From positions 248,001 through 312,000 of the forward strand of contig NZ_CAKLBP010000006.1 of the NCBI RefSeq assembly GCF_920984665.1: a stretch of 64,000 nt of DNA. Direction: 5' to 3'. This DNA comes from Pedobacter sp. Leaf170. Lineage in GTDB: Bacteria; Bacteroidota; Bacteroidia; Sphingobacteriales; Sphingobacteriaceae. Shown one piece after another: positions 17,131 to 26,495 of the stretch (positions within the stretch are counted from its first letter, which is position 1; each line of letters starts with the position of its first letter). Made by a program: the position numbers and the translations under genes. The notes beneath the pieces were generated by a model. The model did no database searches, was not told where the DNA came from, and saw only the letters and a list, made by a program, of their open reading frames with translations.

Positions 17131-19338
17131 ATGAAAACAGAGTTAGTGATTGATTTAGAGGCCGAGAAGAAAGAAATATTAAAAAGATACCGGGCATTGC
17201 TCCGTGCAAGCAAATCCACATTACAAAAAGGAGATAAAAAAGAAATCAGAAAAGCATTTGATATGGCCTTAGAAAGCCATAAAGATATGCGAAGAAAATC
17301 TGGTGAACCATATATTTATCATCCAATTGCGGTTGCTCAAATTGCTGCAGAAGAAATTGGATTAGGTACAACATCTATAGTCTGCGCTTTATTGCACGAT
17401 GTTGTTGAAGATACCGATATTACGCTTGAGGATATTGAACGCGAATTTGGCAAAAAAACAGCAAAAATTATTGATGGATTAACCAAAATATCTGGCGTAT
17501 TTGATACAAATAGTTCTTTACAGGCAGAGAATTTCCGTAAAATGTTATTAACCCTTGCCGATGATGTTAGGGTAATTTTAATCAAGCTAGCCGATAGGCT
17601 TCATAATATGCGTACGATGGATTTTATGCCTCGCCATAAGCAGCTAAAAATCGCATCAGAAACCATTTATTTGTATGCTCCATTAGCGCATCGTTTAGGT
17701 TTATATGCCATAAAATCAGAACTCGAAGATTTATCAATGAAATATCTGGAGCCTGAAACTTACAAATTCATCGCAAAAAAATTAAACGAGAAAAAAGCAG
17801 AACGCAATTTATTTATCAAAAAGTTTGTAGAACCAATTGATGAAATCGTTTCTGAACAGGGTTTGCTTGCAAATGTTTATGGTCGCCCAAAATCCATTCA
17901 TTCTATTTGGAATAAAATGAAGAAGAAAAATATTCCTTTTGAGGAGGTTTATGATCTTTTTGCCATCAGGATTATTTTGGATAGCCCTTATGAAAACGAA
18001 AAAGCAGATTGCTGGAAAGCATATTCTATTGTTACAGATTTATACCGCCCAAACCCCGATCGTTTGCGTGATTGGGTATCTTCTCCGAAAGGAAATGGAT
18101 ATGAATCTTTACACACTACGGTAATGGGTCCACGCGGGCAATGGGTTGAGGTACAGATACGTACACAACGAATGAACGAAATTGCTGAAAAAGGTTTTGC
18201 AGCACATTGGAAATATAAAGAATCGAGCAATGATAATGGCTTAGACCAATGGATTCAAAAAGTTCGTGAAATGCTAAATAACCCTGAAGCAAATGCTTTA
18301 GATTTTCTTGATGATTTTAAAATGAATTTATTCTCTGATGAGATATTCATTTTTACACCAAAAGGAGCTTTGATTCAATTGCCACTAGGTGCAACCGCAC
18401 TCGATTTTGCCTTCGAAATCCATACTGATGTTGGAGCGACCTGTATTGGTGCAAAAGTAAACCATAAGCTGGTTCCAATTTCTTACAAACTTCAAAACGG
18501 CGATCAGGTCGAAATCATTACATCGAGCAAACAGGCTCCAAAAGAAGACTGGCTAAACGTTGTGGTTACAGCGAAAGCCAAATCGAAAATAAAATCATCA
18601 TTAAAAGAAGAAAAAAGAAAGATTGCCGAAACCGGAAAAGAAATTTTAGAGCGTAAGTTAAAGTCATTAAAAATTACATACAACACTGATAATTTAAACA
18701 AAATCAGTTATTTCTTTAAACTTTCTTCAACGCAAGAACTATTTATACAGGTTGCGTTAGGAAAAATCGAACTGAAGGATATTAAAGAATATCTGGTAAG
18801 TGAAAAAGAAATTGAAACCCGTGGACCTGAGCGACCTGAAAATTTAAGTGTTGATGCCATAAAAGGCAAAATGAAAGGAACAGAATCAGACATTTTGCTT
18901 ATTGGTGAAGACATGCAAAAGATAGATTACACGCTTGCTGCATGTTGTAACCCGATTCCTGGCGATGATGTTTTTGGTTTTATTACGGTTAGTGAGGGCA
19001 TCAAAATACACCGTACAAACTGCCCTAATGCTGCCCAGTTAATGTCTAATTATGGCTACAGAATTGTTAAAGCCAAGTGGAATAAGCAAAAAGAATTAAC
19101 TTTCTTAACTGGTTTACGCATTATGGGTATTGATGATGTTGGCTTAATTAATAACATTACAAAGGTAATCTCAAACGATTTTAAAGTTAATATGCGTTCG
19201 ATTACTGTTGATACAAATGAGGGAATTTTTGATGGCTCGATAATGATTTTCGTGAATGATACTGAACATTTGGAGCAGTTAATAAAAAATTTAATGGAAG
19301 TACGCGGCGTAACAGGTGTTACCAGGTTTGATGCTTAG
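17131..19338 (+). CDS. rel: Bifunctional (p)ppGpp synthetase/hydrolase, RelA/SpoT family
   Basis: ATG 17131 (MKTELVIDLEAEKK) is taken as the start; a TTG 39 bases upstream is also in frame. 735 residues. Domains in order: HD hydrolase with ALLHDVVEDT (about 87-96) intact, RelA-type synthetase with GRPKSIHSIWNKMKKKN and GNGYESLHTTV, TGS domain (IFIFTPKGALIQLPLGATALDFAF), helical and zinc-finger region (AACCNPIPGDDVFGF), and a C-terminal ACT domain (GIDDVGLINNITKVIS). Both catalytic domains look active, so it should both make and degrade the stringent-response alarmone, as the single Rel of most Bacteroidota. It binds ribosomes through its C-terminal half. Confidence 0.96.
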   Translation: MKTELVIDLEAEKKEILKRYRALLRASKSTLQKGDKKEIRKAFDMALESHKDMRRKSGEPYIYHPIAVAQIAAEEIGLGTTSIVCALLHDVVEDTDITLEDIEREFGKKTAKIIDGLTKISGVFDTNSSLQAENFRKMLLTLADDVRVILIKLADRLHNMRTMDFMPRHKQLKIASETIYLYAPLAHRLGLYAIKSELEDLSMKYLEPETYKFIAKKLNEKKAERNLFIKKFVEPIDEIVSEQGLLANVYGRPKSIHSIWNKMKKKNIPFEEVYDLFAIRIILDSPYENEKADCWKAYSIVTDLYRPNPDRLRDWVSSPKGNGYESLHTTVMGPRGQWVEVQIRTQRMNEIAEKGFAAHWKYKESSNDNGLDQWIQKVREMLNNPEANALDFLDDFKMNLFSDEIFIFTPKGALIQLPLGATALDFAFEIHTDVGATCIGAKVNHKLVPISYKLQNGDQVEIITSSKQAPKEDWLNVVVTAKAKSKIKSSLKEEKRKIAETGKEILERKLKSLKITYNTDNLNKISYFFKLSSTQELFIQVALGKIELKDIKEYLVSEKEIETRGPERPENLSVDAIKGKMKGTESDILLIGEDMQKIDYTLAACCNPIPGDDVFGFITVSEGIKIHRTNCPNAAQLMSNYGYRIVKAKWNKQKELTFLTGLRIMGIDDVGLINNITKVISNDFKVNMRSITVDTNEGIFDGSIMIFVNDTEHLEQLIKNLMEVRGVTGVTRFDA

Positions 19339-19492
19339 TTAGCCGGGAGCCAGTAGTTAAAGGGCACAAGTTTTAATTATTGTCTTAAAACTTGTAAATC
19401 CAAAGATTAATATCTTCAGACTTCTGTCTTCAAACGCCAGACTTATTACAACATTTCAACAATCAAAAGGTACAACAATCCAACAATTTAAT

Positions 19493-19500
19493 TACCTTTG
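19493..19500 (+). promoter_or_regulatory. -7 promoter box upstream of fur-purA
   Basis: TACCTTTG matches TAnnTTTG, 17 bases before the fur ATG at 19518. It is the same core as before dihydroorotase and pabB. Confidence 0.6.
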
Positions 19501-19517
19501 AACGGAGTTTAAAAACT

Positions 19518-20015
19518 ATGTCAGAACAAAAAACAAATGAGCTGGTTCGTAAAATTTTTGAAGCTTATTTAGAGAACAAAAATCTACGAAAAACACCTGA
19601 ACGTTTCGCAATATTAGAAGAAATCTACTCGCGAAATGACCATTTTGATGTTGAAACCCTGTACATTCACATGAAAAATCAAAAGTATCGTGTTAGCCGT
19701 GCAACGGTTTACAATACTTTAGAATTGTTAGTTTCATGTGATTTGGTTACCAAACATCAGTTTGGCAAAAACATGGCACAATTTGAAAAATCTTATGGCT
19801 ATCGCCAGCACGATCATGTTATTTGCATTGAGTGTGGTAAAGTGGTCGAGTTTTGCGATCCGCGTATTCACCAGATTCAAACCATGGTTGGCGATCTTTT
19901 AAAATTCGATGTTAAACACCACTCATTAAACCTTTATGGCTTTTGCTCAGATTGTAGCATGGCTAATAAAGTAAATCAGCACGCTGCTACAGCTGCTAAA
20001 ATTGAAGCAAATTAA
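19518..20015 (+). CDS. fur: Fur family transcriptional regulator
   Basis: 165 residues. N-terminal winged helix (TPERFAILEEIYSRNDHFDVETLY, recognition helix around RVSRATVYNTLELL at 60-73) and C-terminal dimerisation/metal domain with HDHVICIECGKVVEF and a second CSDC pair, forming a structural zinc site of two CxxC motifs. It could be Fur (iron), PerR (peroxide) or Zur (zinc); the HxH and CIEC arrangement is compatible with Fur or PerR, and sequence alone does not decide. purA follows after 39 bases in the same direction and may be co-transcribed. Confidence 0.9.
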   Translation: MSEQKTNELVRKIFEAYLENKNLRKTPERFAILEEIYSRNDHFDVETLYIHMKNQKYRVSRATVYNTLELLVSCDLVTKHQFGKNMAQFEKSYGYRQHDHVICIECGKVVEFCDPRIHQIQTMVGDLLKFDVKHHSLNLYGFCSDCSMANKVNQHAATAAKIEAN

Positions 20016-20033
20016 ATCAATCAAAAAAAATAA

Positions 20034-21329
<1,296 letters not shown>

Positions 21330-21357
21330 TTTCCATTGTCCAACAGTCTGAAAGGCT

Positions 21358-21427
21358 CGTCATTTCGGGCGAAGCCGAGAAATCTTTATAATTAATTTAA
21401 AGATTTATTCACTTCAGTCTAAATGAA
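21358..21427. repeat. REP-like palindrome, family C, degenerate copy
   Basis: Left arm CGTCATTTCGGGCGAAGCCG followed by AGAAATCTTT; the right arm AAAGATTTATTCACTTCAGT... has decayed from the form seen at 21710-21781. It lies just after purA and before its terminator. Confidence 0.6.
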
Positions 21428-21450
21428 GATTTAATCAAAAAACATTTTAA

Positions 21451-21481
21451 AGCAATCCAAATTTGGGTTGCTTTTTTTTTG
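21451..21481 (+). terminator. Rho-independent terminator of purA
   Basis: AGCAATCCA pairs with TGGGTTGCT around a short A/T loop, followed by nine to ten T. The right half is also the start of the duplicated block described at 21463-21679; the second block copy keeps only that right half and so lacks a functional hairpin. Confidence 0.85.
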
Positions 21482-21679
21482 AAAAGCAATGCAAGTAAAT
21501 CTATTTACGTTCAGTCCCGCCCATGTTTCAAGTTACGGTTTTAGGTTCTGCAAAAATTAAAGATTCTGCTTCCGTAAGCTTTCCACTTATGTCGGGTTAG
21601 TTACCTTTGCCGCTGCTTGAAAACCGAACAAAACATATCAAATTTTAAACAAAAGGCATTGCATTAGGCAAACCAATTT
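21463..21679 (+). repeat. Direct repeat copy 1: duplicated pabB promoter and 5' end
   Basis: About 217 bases nearly identical to 21811-22029, offset 348-351 bases, with small indels in the T run and at GGGTTAG/GGGTTTAG. It contains the TACCTTTG box (21602-21609) and the first 16 codons of pabB, then a TAG where pabB has TGG. Confidence 0.92.
21617..21667 (+). pseudogene. Truncated duplicate of pabB 5' end
   Basis: From TTG 21617 the frame reads the same 16 residues as pabB (LKTEQNISNFKQKALH) and then stops at TAG 21665-21667, where the intact gene has a tryptophan codon. Homology ends about 12 bases later. It keeps its promoter box, so it may still be transcribed as a short RNA, but it cannot make a PabB enzyme. 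Confidence 0.8.
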
Positions 21680-21709
21680 GGAACATAATTAACACCAACT
21701 TACCTAAAT

Positions 21710-21781
21710 CGTCATTTCGAGCGAAGCCGAGAAATCTTTTAAAACTGGCACTAAGATTTCTCCACTACGGTCGAAATGACG
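21710..21781. repeat. REP-like palindrome, family C, well-kept copy
   Basis: CGTCATTTCGAGCGAAGCCG and AGAAATCTT on the left pair with AAGATTTCTCC...CGGTCGAAATGACG on the right. It sits between the two copies of the duplicated block, as its degenerate relative (21358-21427) sits before copy 1. Confidence 0.8.
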
Positions 21782-21810
21782 GAATTAAGTTCTGTATATA
21801 GTCATTATAT

Positions 21811-22029
21811 TTGGGTTGCTTTTTTTATTTGAAAAGCAATGCAAGTAAATCTATTTACGTCCAGTCCCGCCAATGTTTCAAGTTACGGTTTTAGGTTCTG
21901 CAAAAATTAAAGATTCTGCTTCCGTAAGCTTTCCACTTATGTCGGGTTTAGTTACCTTTGCCGCTGCTTGAAAACCGAACAAAACATATCAAATTTTAAA
22001 CAAAAGGCATTGCATTGGGCAAACCAATT
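21811..22029 (+). repeat. Direct repeat copy 2: pabB promoter and 5' end
   Basis: Second copy of the 21463-21679 block. It includes the TACCTTTG box at 21953-21960 and runs about 20 codons into the intact pabB gene. Confidence 0.92.
21953..21960 (+). promoter_or_regulatory. -7 promoter box of pabB
   Basis: TACCTTTG, exact TAnnTTTG match, 7 bases before the TTG start at 21968, so the mRNA should have almost no leader. Confidence 0.6.
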
Positions 22030-23224
22030 CGATGTTTGTTGTCTTTTAGATTCAAATCAGTATAAAGACCAATATTCTGCTTATGAATTCATCATTGCTG
22101 CTGGTGTACACGCTGAACTGAAAACTAGTGCTGGTACAGCTTTTAATCAACTTAAAACCTTTTACGAAAACCATAAAACCTGGCTATTAGGTTTTTTGAG
22201 TTACGATTTAAAAAATGAATTAGAAGATTTGCAATCAGCCAATTCTGATAAGTTAGGCTTTCCTGATTTGTACTTTTTTGTACCCAGATTCTTAATTGCT
22301 TTTAAAAATGGTATTGCAGAAGTCTTGTTGGGCGATGATTCCATCATTGATGAAATAAATTGTTATACAGTTAAAAAACCAACTACATTAACGAATCCTA
22401 AAATCAATCAAAAACTTTCAAAAGCTCAATACATCAATAAGGTTAATGGATTAAAAAACCACATCCTCCGTGGCGATATCTATGAAGTAAATTTTTGCCA
22501 GGAATTTTTTGCAGAACATGCAATCATAAACCCGGCAGAAACCTTTGAAACACTTAATAAACTATCTCCTACGCCTTTTGCAGGGTATTTTAAAATTTAT
22601 AATAAATATATATTATCGGCTACGCCTGAGCGTTTTTTATGTAAAAGAGGCCCAACATTGGTATCACAACCAATTAAAGGTACAGCAAAAAGAAGCATTG
22701 ATTTTGAAGAAGATGAGCAAATCAAAAAGAACCTGCAAAATGATGTAAAAGAACAAGCCGAAAACGTGATGATTGTTGATTTGGTTCGTCATGATCTTAC
22801 AAAATCTGCCGTTAAAGGCTCCGTTAAAGTTGATGAATTATTTGGAATATATACCTTTCCACAAGTTCATCAAATGATTTCGACAATAAGTTGCAAGCTT
22901 AATCCAGAAGTGCATTTTGTTGATGCGATAAAAAATGCTTTCCCTATGGGCTCTATGACGGGTGCGCCAAAAGTTAAGGCTATGAAATTAATTGAAGAAT
23001 TTGAAGTTTCGAAACGAGGAGTTTATTCGGGTTCATTTGGTTGCATTACGCCTAATGGAGATTTCGATTTCAATGTGGTTATCCGCAGTATCCTTTATAA
23101 TCAAGAAAACAAATATTTATCATTTCAGGTTGGTGGAGCAATAACTTTTCAATCAGAAGCAGAGAAAGAATATGATGAATGTCTGCTTAAAGCCAGCGCA
23201 ATTCTTAAGGTATTAGGAAATTAA
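21968..23224 (+). CDS. pabB: Aminodeoxychorismate synthase component I
   Basis: 418 residues from a TTG start; no in-frame ATG lies near, and the promoter box ends 7 bases upstream. It belongs to the chorismate-utilising anthranilate synthase component I family and should convert chorismate with ammonia to aminodeoxychorismate for folate synthesis. Signatures: LRGDIYEVNFCQEF (about 159-172), SPTPFAGYFK, QPIKGTAKR, VDLVRHDLTKSA, and FPMGSMTGAPKVKAM near residue 325, all intact. PabB rather than TrpE is preferred because of overall length and the absence of trp neighbours. The amidotransferase PabA is not in the window; a PabC-like aminotransferase is at 37483. Its first 20 codons are duplicated upstream. 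Confidence 0.88.
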   Translation: MKTEQNISNFKQKALHWANQFDVCCLLDSNQYKDQYSAYEFIIAAGVHAELKTSAGTAFNQLKTFYENHKTWLLGFLSYDLKNELEDLQSANSDKLGFPDLYFFVPRFLIAFKNGIAEVLLGDDSIIDEINCYTVKKPTTLTNPKINQKLSKAQYINKVNGLKNHILRGDIYEVNFCQEFFAEHAIINPAETFETLNKLSPTPFAGYFKIYNKYILSATPERFLCKRGPTLVSQPIKGTAKRSIDFEEDEQIKKNLQNDVKEQAENVMIVDLVRHDLTKSAVKGSVKVDELFGIYTFPQVHQMISTISCKLNPEVHFVDAIKNAFPMGSMTGAPKVKAMKLIEEFEVSKRGVYSGSFGCITPNGDFDFNVVIRSILYNQENKYLSFQVGGAITFQSEAEKEYDECLLKASAILKVLGN

Positions 23225-23306
23225 GTCTTTAATCGTTGATAAACCTTTATTAATTACGTCAATTGCGAGGCAAGAAGCAATAACGATTGGCTTAAAGTTT
23301 CCTACA

Positions 23307-23342
23307 ACAAAAAAAGGTTGAAAGCATTATACTTTCAACCTT
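23307..23342 (-). terminator. Terminator of the M48 peptidase gene
   Basis: On the minus strand AAGGTTGAAAG and CTTTCAACCTT form an 11-base stem with a 7-base loop, followed by TTTTTTT. On the plus strand the T-tract is poorer, so it mainly serves the minus-strand gene ending at 23367. Confidence 0.8.
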
Positions 23343-23366
23343 AAACTTTTTACTTTCAACTTTCCA

Positions 23367-24173
23367 CTATTTCTTATAATACTGTTGTGCTTCTGGCAAA
23401 TATTTTTGAATTTGAGCAATGCGTGTTGCATCGCTTGGGTGAGTACTTAAAAATTCAGCTGGTTTTTGAGCTCCTGCAGAAGCCGCCGACATTCTATTCC
23501 AGAATGCGGGTGCATTTTGAGGATTATAACCTGCCATCGCCATAAAAATTAAGCCTAATCTATCCGCTTCTAATTCTTGGTTTCTACTAAATTTCAGCAT
23601 CGCTACTTGTCCGCCGATACCATAACCTGCATTAAATACTGATTGTACTTGTGGATTTTTAGACAATGCTGCACCAGCTATTGAACCTAAACCTTGCGCA
23701 ACCATTTCGTTAGACATACGTTCTGCCGAATGACCAGCAATTGCGTGTGCAATTTCGTGTCCCATTACAGTAGCCAAACCTGCATCATCCTGTGTTACTG
23801 GTAAAATACCTGTGTAAACCACAATTTTTCCACCTGGCATACACCATGCATTTTTCTCATTATTCTGAACAACGTTAACTTCCCATTGGTAATCTGCAAT
23901 TAAATTACCATAGTTATTACTGTTCATATATGATTTTACTGCACTGATAAGTTTTGCTCCAACAGTTTTAACCCTTAAAGCTTGTGCATTAGATGCTGGT
24001 AAAACTGTACTTTTATTTTCATTTAAGAATGTACTATAAGCTTGAAAAGCCATAGGTAAAACCTGATCATTACTCACTAAATCGAATCTGCTTCGCCCAG
24101 TTAAAGGAACTGTCGAGCAAGAATTAAACAATAAAGCAGCAGCTACACCAGCTGTTAAAAATAACTTTTTCAT
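23367..24173 (-). CDS. M48 family metallopeptidase, lipoprotein
   Basis: 268 residues. A lipoprotein signal MKKLFLTAGVAAALLFNSCS ends at Cys19, so it should be membrane-anchored on the periplasmic side. The zinc motif HEIAH is at 139-143 with the third ligand in QELEADRLGL further on, as in the M48B group that includes E. coli BepA/LoiP. It probably degrades misfolded envelope proteins. It is last in a minus-strand group after plsY (85-base gap) and is followed by an intrinsic terminator. Confidence 0.93.
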   Translation of the reverse strand: MKKLFLTAGVAAALLFNSCSTVPLTGRSRFDLVSNDQVLPMAFQAYSTFLNENKSTVLPASNAQALRVKTVGAKLISAVKSYMNSNNYGNLIADYQWEVNVVQNNEKNAWCMPGGKIVVYTGILPVTQDDAGLATVMGHEIAHAIAGHSAERMSNEMVAQGLGSIAGAALSKNPQVQSVFNAGYGIGGQVAMLKFSRNQELEADRLGLIFMAMAGYNPQNAPAFWNRMSAASAGAQKPAEFLSTHPSDATRIAQIQKYLPEAQQYYKK

Positions 24174-24257
24174 AATGCGTTTTTAAAGGTTTGGTAAATT
24201 ACCCTATGTGAAACATAAAGTTTACCAATAAGTTTTTAGTGAATGTGTTTTTGTTAA

Positions 24258-24905
24258 TTAATTTGTCTTTTTCTTAAACAAATACACTTTAGATTCTTTG
24301 CCTTTCAGCAATCTTTCGAGATTTTTTTGGTGGGTTACCAGTATCAAAATACATACTGCCATGCCGTAAAGCACTTCAGATTTTATAGAAACCTGAAACA
24401 GAAATACAACACTTAACGGAAATGTAAAGCCAGCACAAATAGAACTTAGCGAAACATATTTTGTTAATAATAGCACAACCACGAAAACCAGAACACAAAG
24501 CATAGATGCGTGGAAGTTAACTGCCAAAATCATTCCAAAAAGTGTTGCGACTCCCTTACCGCCTCTAAAACCTGCAAAAATTGGAAACAAATGCCCCATT
24601 ACTGCAGTTACACCTAAGGCAAGTTGGTAATTAACAAAAACTACAGAATTTTGCGGACCGGTAACAGACATACCAATAAGATAAGCGAGATTAGTTGCAG
24701 TGTAGCCTTTAGCAATATCAATAATCATTACGGCGATACCTGCCTTTTTACCTAGAACGCGGAAAGTATTGGTTGCGCCAGCGTTTCCGCTGCCATATTC
24801 TCTAACATCAACCCCATAAAAAGCCTGACCTAACCATACAGCCGTTGGAATAGACCCAAAAAGGTATGCAAAAAGCAGTGCAGTGAGAGAATATACCGTG
24901 ACCAT
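24258..24905 (-). CDS. plsY: Glycerol-3-phosphate acyltransferase PlsY
   Basis: 215 residues, integral membrane protein with about five hydrophobic spans. It acylates glycerol-3-phosphate at position 1 from acyl-phosphate, starting phospholipid synthesis. The three PlsY motifs are visible: GSIPTAVWLG (17-26), REYGSGNAGATNTFRVLGKKAG (35-56) and FRGGKGVATLFG (about 113-124). It lies 51 bases after nadC. Confidence 0.96.
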   Translation of the reverse strand: MVTVYSLTALLFAYLFGSIPTAVWLGQAFYGVDVREYGSGNAGATNTFRVLGKKAGIAVMIIDIAKGYTATNLAYLIGMSVTGPQNSVVFVNYQLALGVTAVMGHLFPIFAGFRGGKGVATLFGMILAVNFHASMLCVLVFVVVLLLTKYVSLSSICAGFTFPLSVVFLFQVSIKSEVLYGMAVCILILVTHQKNLERLLKGKESKVYLFKKKTN

Positions 24906-24956
24906 AGCCTACAATGATACAAAAAATAAGCTTTTCATTATATATCGAATTATAGA

Positions 24957-25799
24957 TTAATATGCTTTCAAGCTCATATCTAAGCTTTTAACTGAATGTG
25001 TTAAAGCGCCCATAGAGATAAAATCTACGCCACATGCCGCATATTCTTCAACATTCTCTTCCGTAATGCCTCCAGATGCTTCGGTTATGAACCTGCCATC
25101 AACTAATTTTACAGCTTTAGAAAGATTTTCAAAATTGAAATTATCAAGCATGATCCTATCTGCCCCGCCAGCATCAAGTACTTGATTTAATTCCTCAATA
25201 TTCCTCACTTCAATTTCAATTTGAAGAGATTTATTTTTTTCTTTAAGATATTTTCTTGCAGAATTAATTGCATTGCTAATACCACCGGCATAATCTACAT
25301 GATTATCTTTTATCAAAATCATATCATATAAGCCTATTCTGTGGTTAACGCCACCGCCTATTCTTACTGCCCATTTTTCAAGATAGCGCAAACCAGGTGT
25401 TGTTTTTCTGGTATCTAAAAGCTTTGTTTTTGTGTTGCTTAATTTAGAAACTATTCTGTTGGTTTTAGTTGCTATACCACTCATTCTTTGCATGCAATTT
25501 AATACCAATCTCTCTGCAATAAGAATTGAATGTGTGCTGCCAGAAACCGTTAAAGCAATGTCACCAACTTTAACAACGACACCATCGTTCAGCAAAACCT
25601 CAACTTTTAAAGTTGCATCAACTTCTTCAAAAATTAATAGCGCAAGTTCAATTCCGGCTAAAATACCGTCTTCCTTAATAATTAATTTAGCTTTACCTTG
25701 TGTACTCGCCGGGATTGTAGATAGTGCTGTATGGTCGCCATCGCCAACATCTTCTGCAAGGGCATTTTTAATGAATTGTGATAGAAGTTCTTTATCCAA
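24957..25799 (-). CDS. nadC: Nicotinate-nucleotide pyrophosphorylase (carboxylating)
   Basis: 280 residues from a TTG start; no suitable in-frame ATG is near, and a well-spaced promoter ends 20 bases upstream. It converts quinolinate and PRPP to nicotinate mononucleotide, the entry to NAD. Motifs LAEDVGDGDHT (14-24), LNCMQRMSGIAT, DTRKTTPGLR, GGGVNHRIGLYDMILIKDNH and ITEASGGI are intact and include the PRPP- and quinolinate-binding Arg, His and Lys residues. It sits between DUF4783 and plsY, an arrangement I recall as common in Bacteroidota. Confidence 0.96.
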   Translation of the reverse strand: MDKELLSQFIKNALAEDVGDGDHTALSTIPASTQGKAKLIIKEDGILAGIELALLIFEEVDATLKVEVLLNDGVVVKVGDIALTVSGSTHSILIAERLVLNCMQRMSGIATKTNRIVSKLSNTKTKLLDTRKTTPGLRYLEKWAVRIGGGVNHRIGLYDMILIKDNHVDYAGGISNAINSARKYLKEKNKSLQIEIEVRNIEELNQVLDAGGADRIMLDNFNFENLSKAVKLVDGRFITEASGGITEENVEEYAACGVDFISMGALTHSVKSLDMSLKAY

Positions 25800-25818
25800 A
25801 ATAATGGTTTTTACACCT

Positions 25819-25848
25819 CAAAAATAACAATAATTTGTGATTAGACAA
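25819..25848 (-). promoter_or_regulatory. nadC promoter, -33 and -7 boxes
   Basis: On the minus strand TTG (25846-25848) is followed by exactly 19 bases and then TATTTTTG (25819-25826), the Bacteroidota sigma-ABfr arrangement TTTG-N19/20-TAnnTTTG. It is the best-formed promoter recognised in the window and supports the TTG start of nadC. Confidence 0.7.
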
Positions 25849-25870
25849 TTTAACCTTAAGAATGATTGAC

Positions 25871-26269
25871 TTAATCTTTGGCCGGTTCTATTCTCAATTC
25901 GGTGATGAGAAAAGCATTATTAAATTTTTTCATCGTTATAGAAACTCTAAAGGTTTCTTTTGATGTGTTAAGCGATATTACACCAAACCTATAATTCTGG
26001 CTGTTATTTATCCGGTGGAAAATACTCGTTTTTGTTGGCTGGTGTTTGCTGAAAAAATCTTTAAGAATTTGTTCACCCTGTGCTTTAGAGTATACATCTT
26101 CTTCATCAATAATAATCAACTCTATAGTCGGCGCAAAATTTTTCGAAATTTCTTTGGAGTTTCCTGATCTGAAATATGAGGACAAATCATCTATAATATC
26201 AGCTTGAAGCCCAATTGAACTATATATTGGCGATAAGGCAACTAAGAATAAAAATAAGCTTCGGATCAT
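25871..26269 (-). CDS. DUF4783 secreted protein
   Basis: 132 residues with an N-terminal signal (MIRSLFLFLVALSPIYSSIG). The body (DDLSSYFRSGNSKEISKNF ... YSKAQGEQILKDFFSKH) has the shape of a small NTF2/SnoaL-like alpha+beta fold, matching DUF4783 of Bacteroidota. Function unknown. It precedes nadC by 71 bases, but nadC has its own promoter in that gap, so the two may be separate transcripts. Confidence 0.85.
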   Translation of the reverse strand: MIRSLFLFLVALSPIYSSIGLQADIIDDLSSYFRSGNSKEISKNFAPTIELIIIDEEDVYSKAQGEQILKDFFSKHQPTKTSIFHRINNSQNYRFGVISLNTSKETFRVSITMKKFNNAFLITELRIEPAKD

Positions 26270-26495
26270 TTTTGTACTATATACCGACCCTGTAGCTAAA
26301 ATTATGCCATTAGCATATCAAAAAAAGGATTTCTTAATTTGTATAAGCTTCAATAAAGCTATATTTGCTTTGTAAAGATTTTATAAAACGCCAGTTATGT
26401 TAAAATGTTTTAAAATAAGCTTTACATTATTGCCGCTACCGCATAGCCTTTCTTCATAATCATAACGAAATCTATGCTTAAAAAACTTAAAACGA

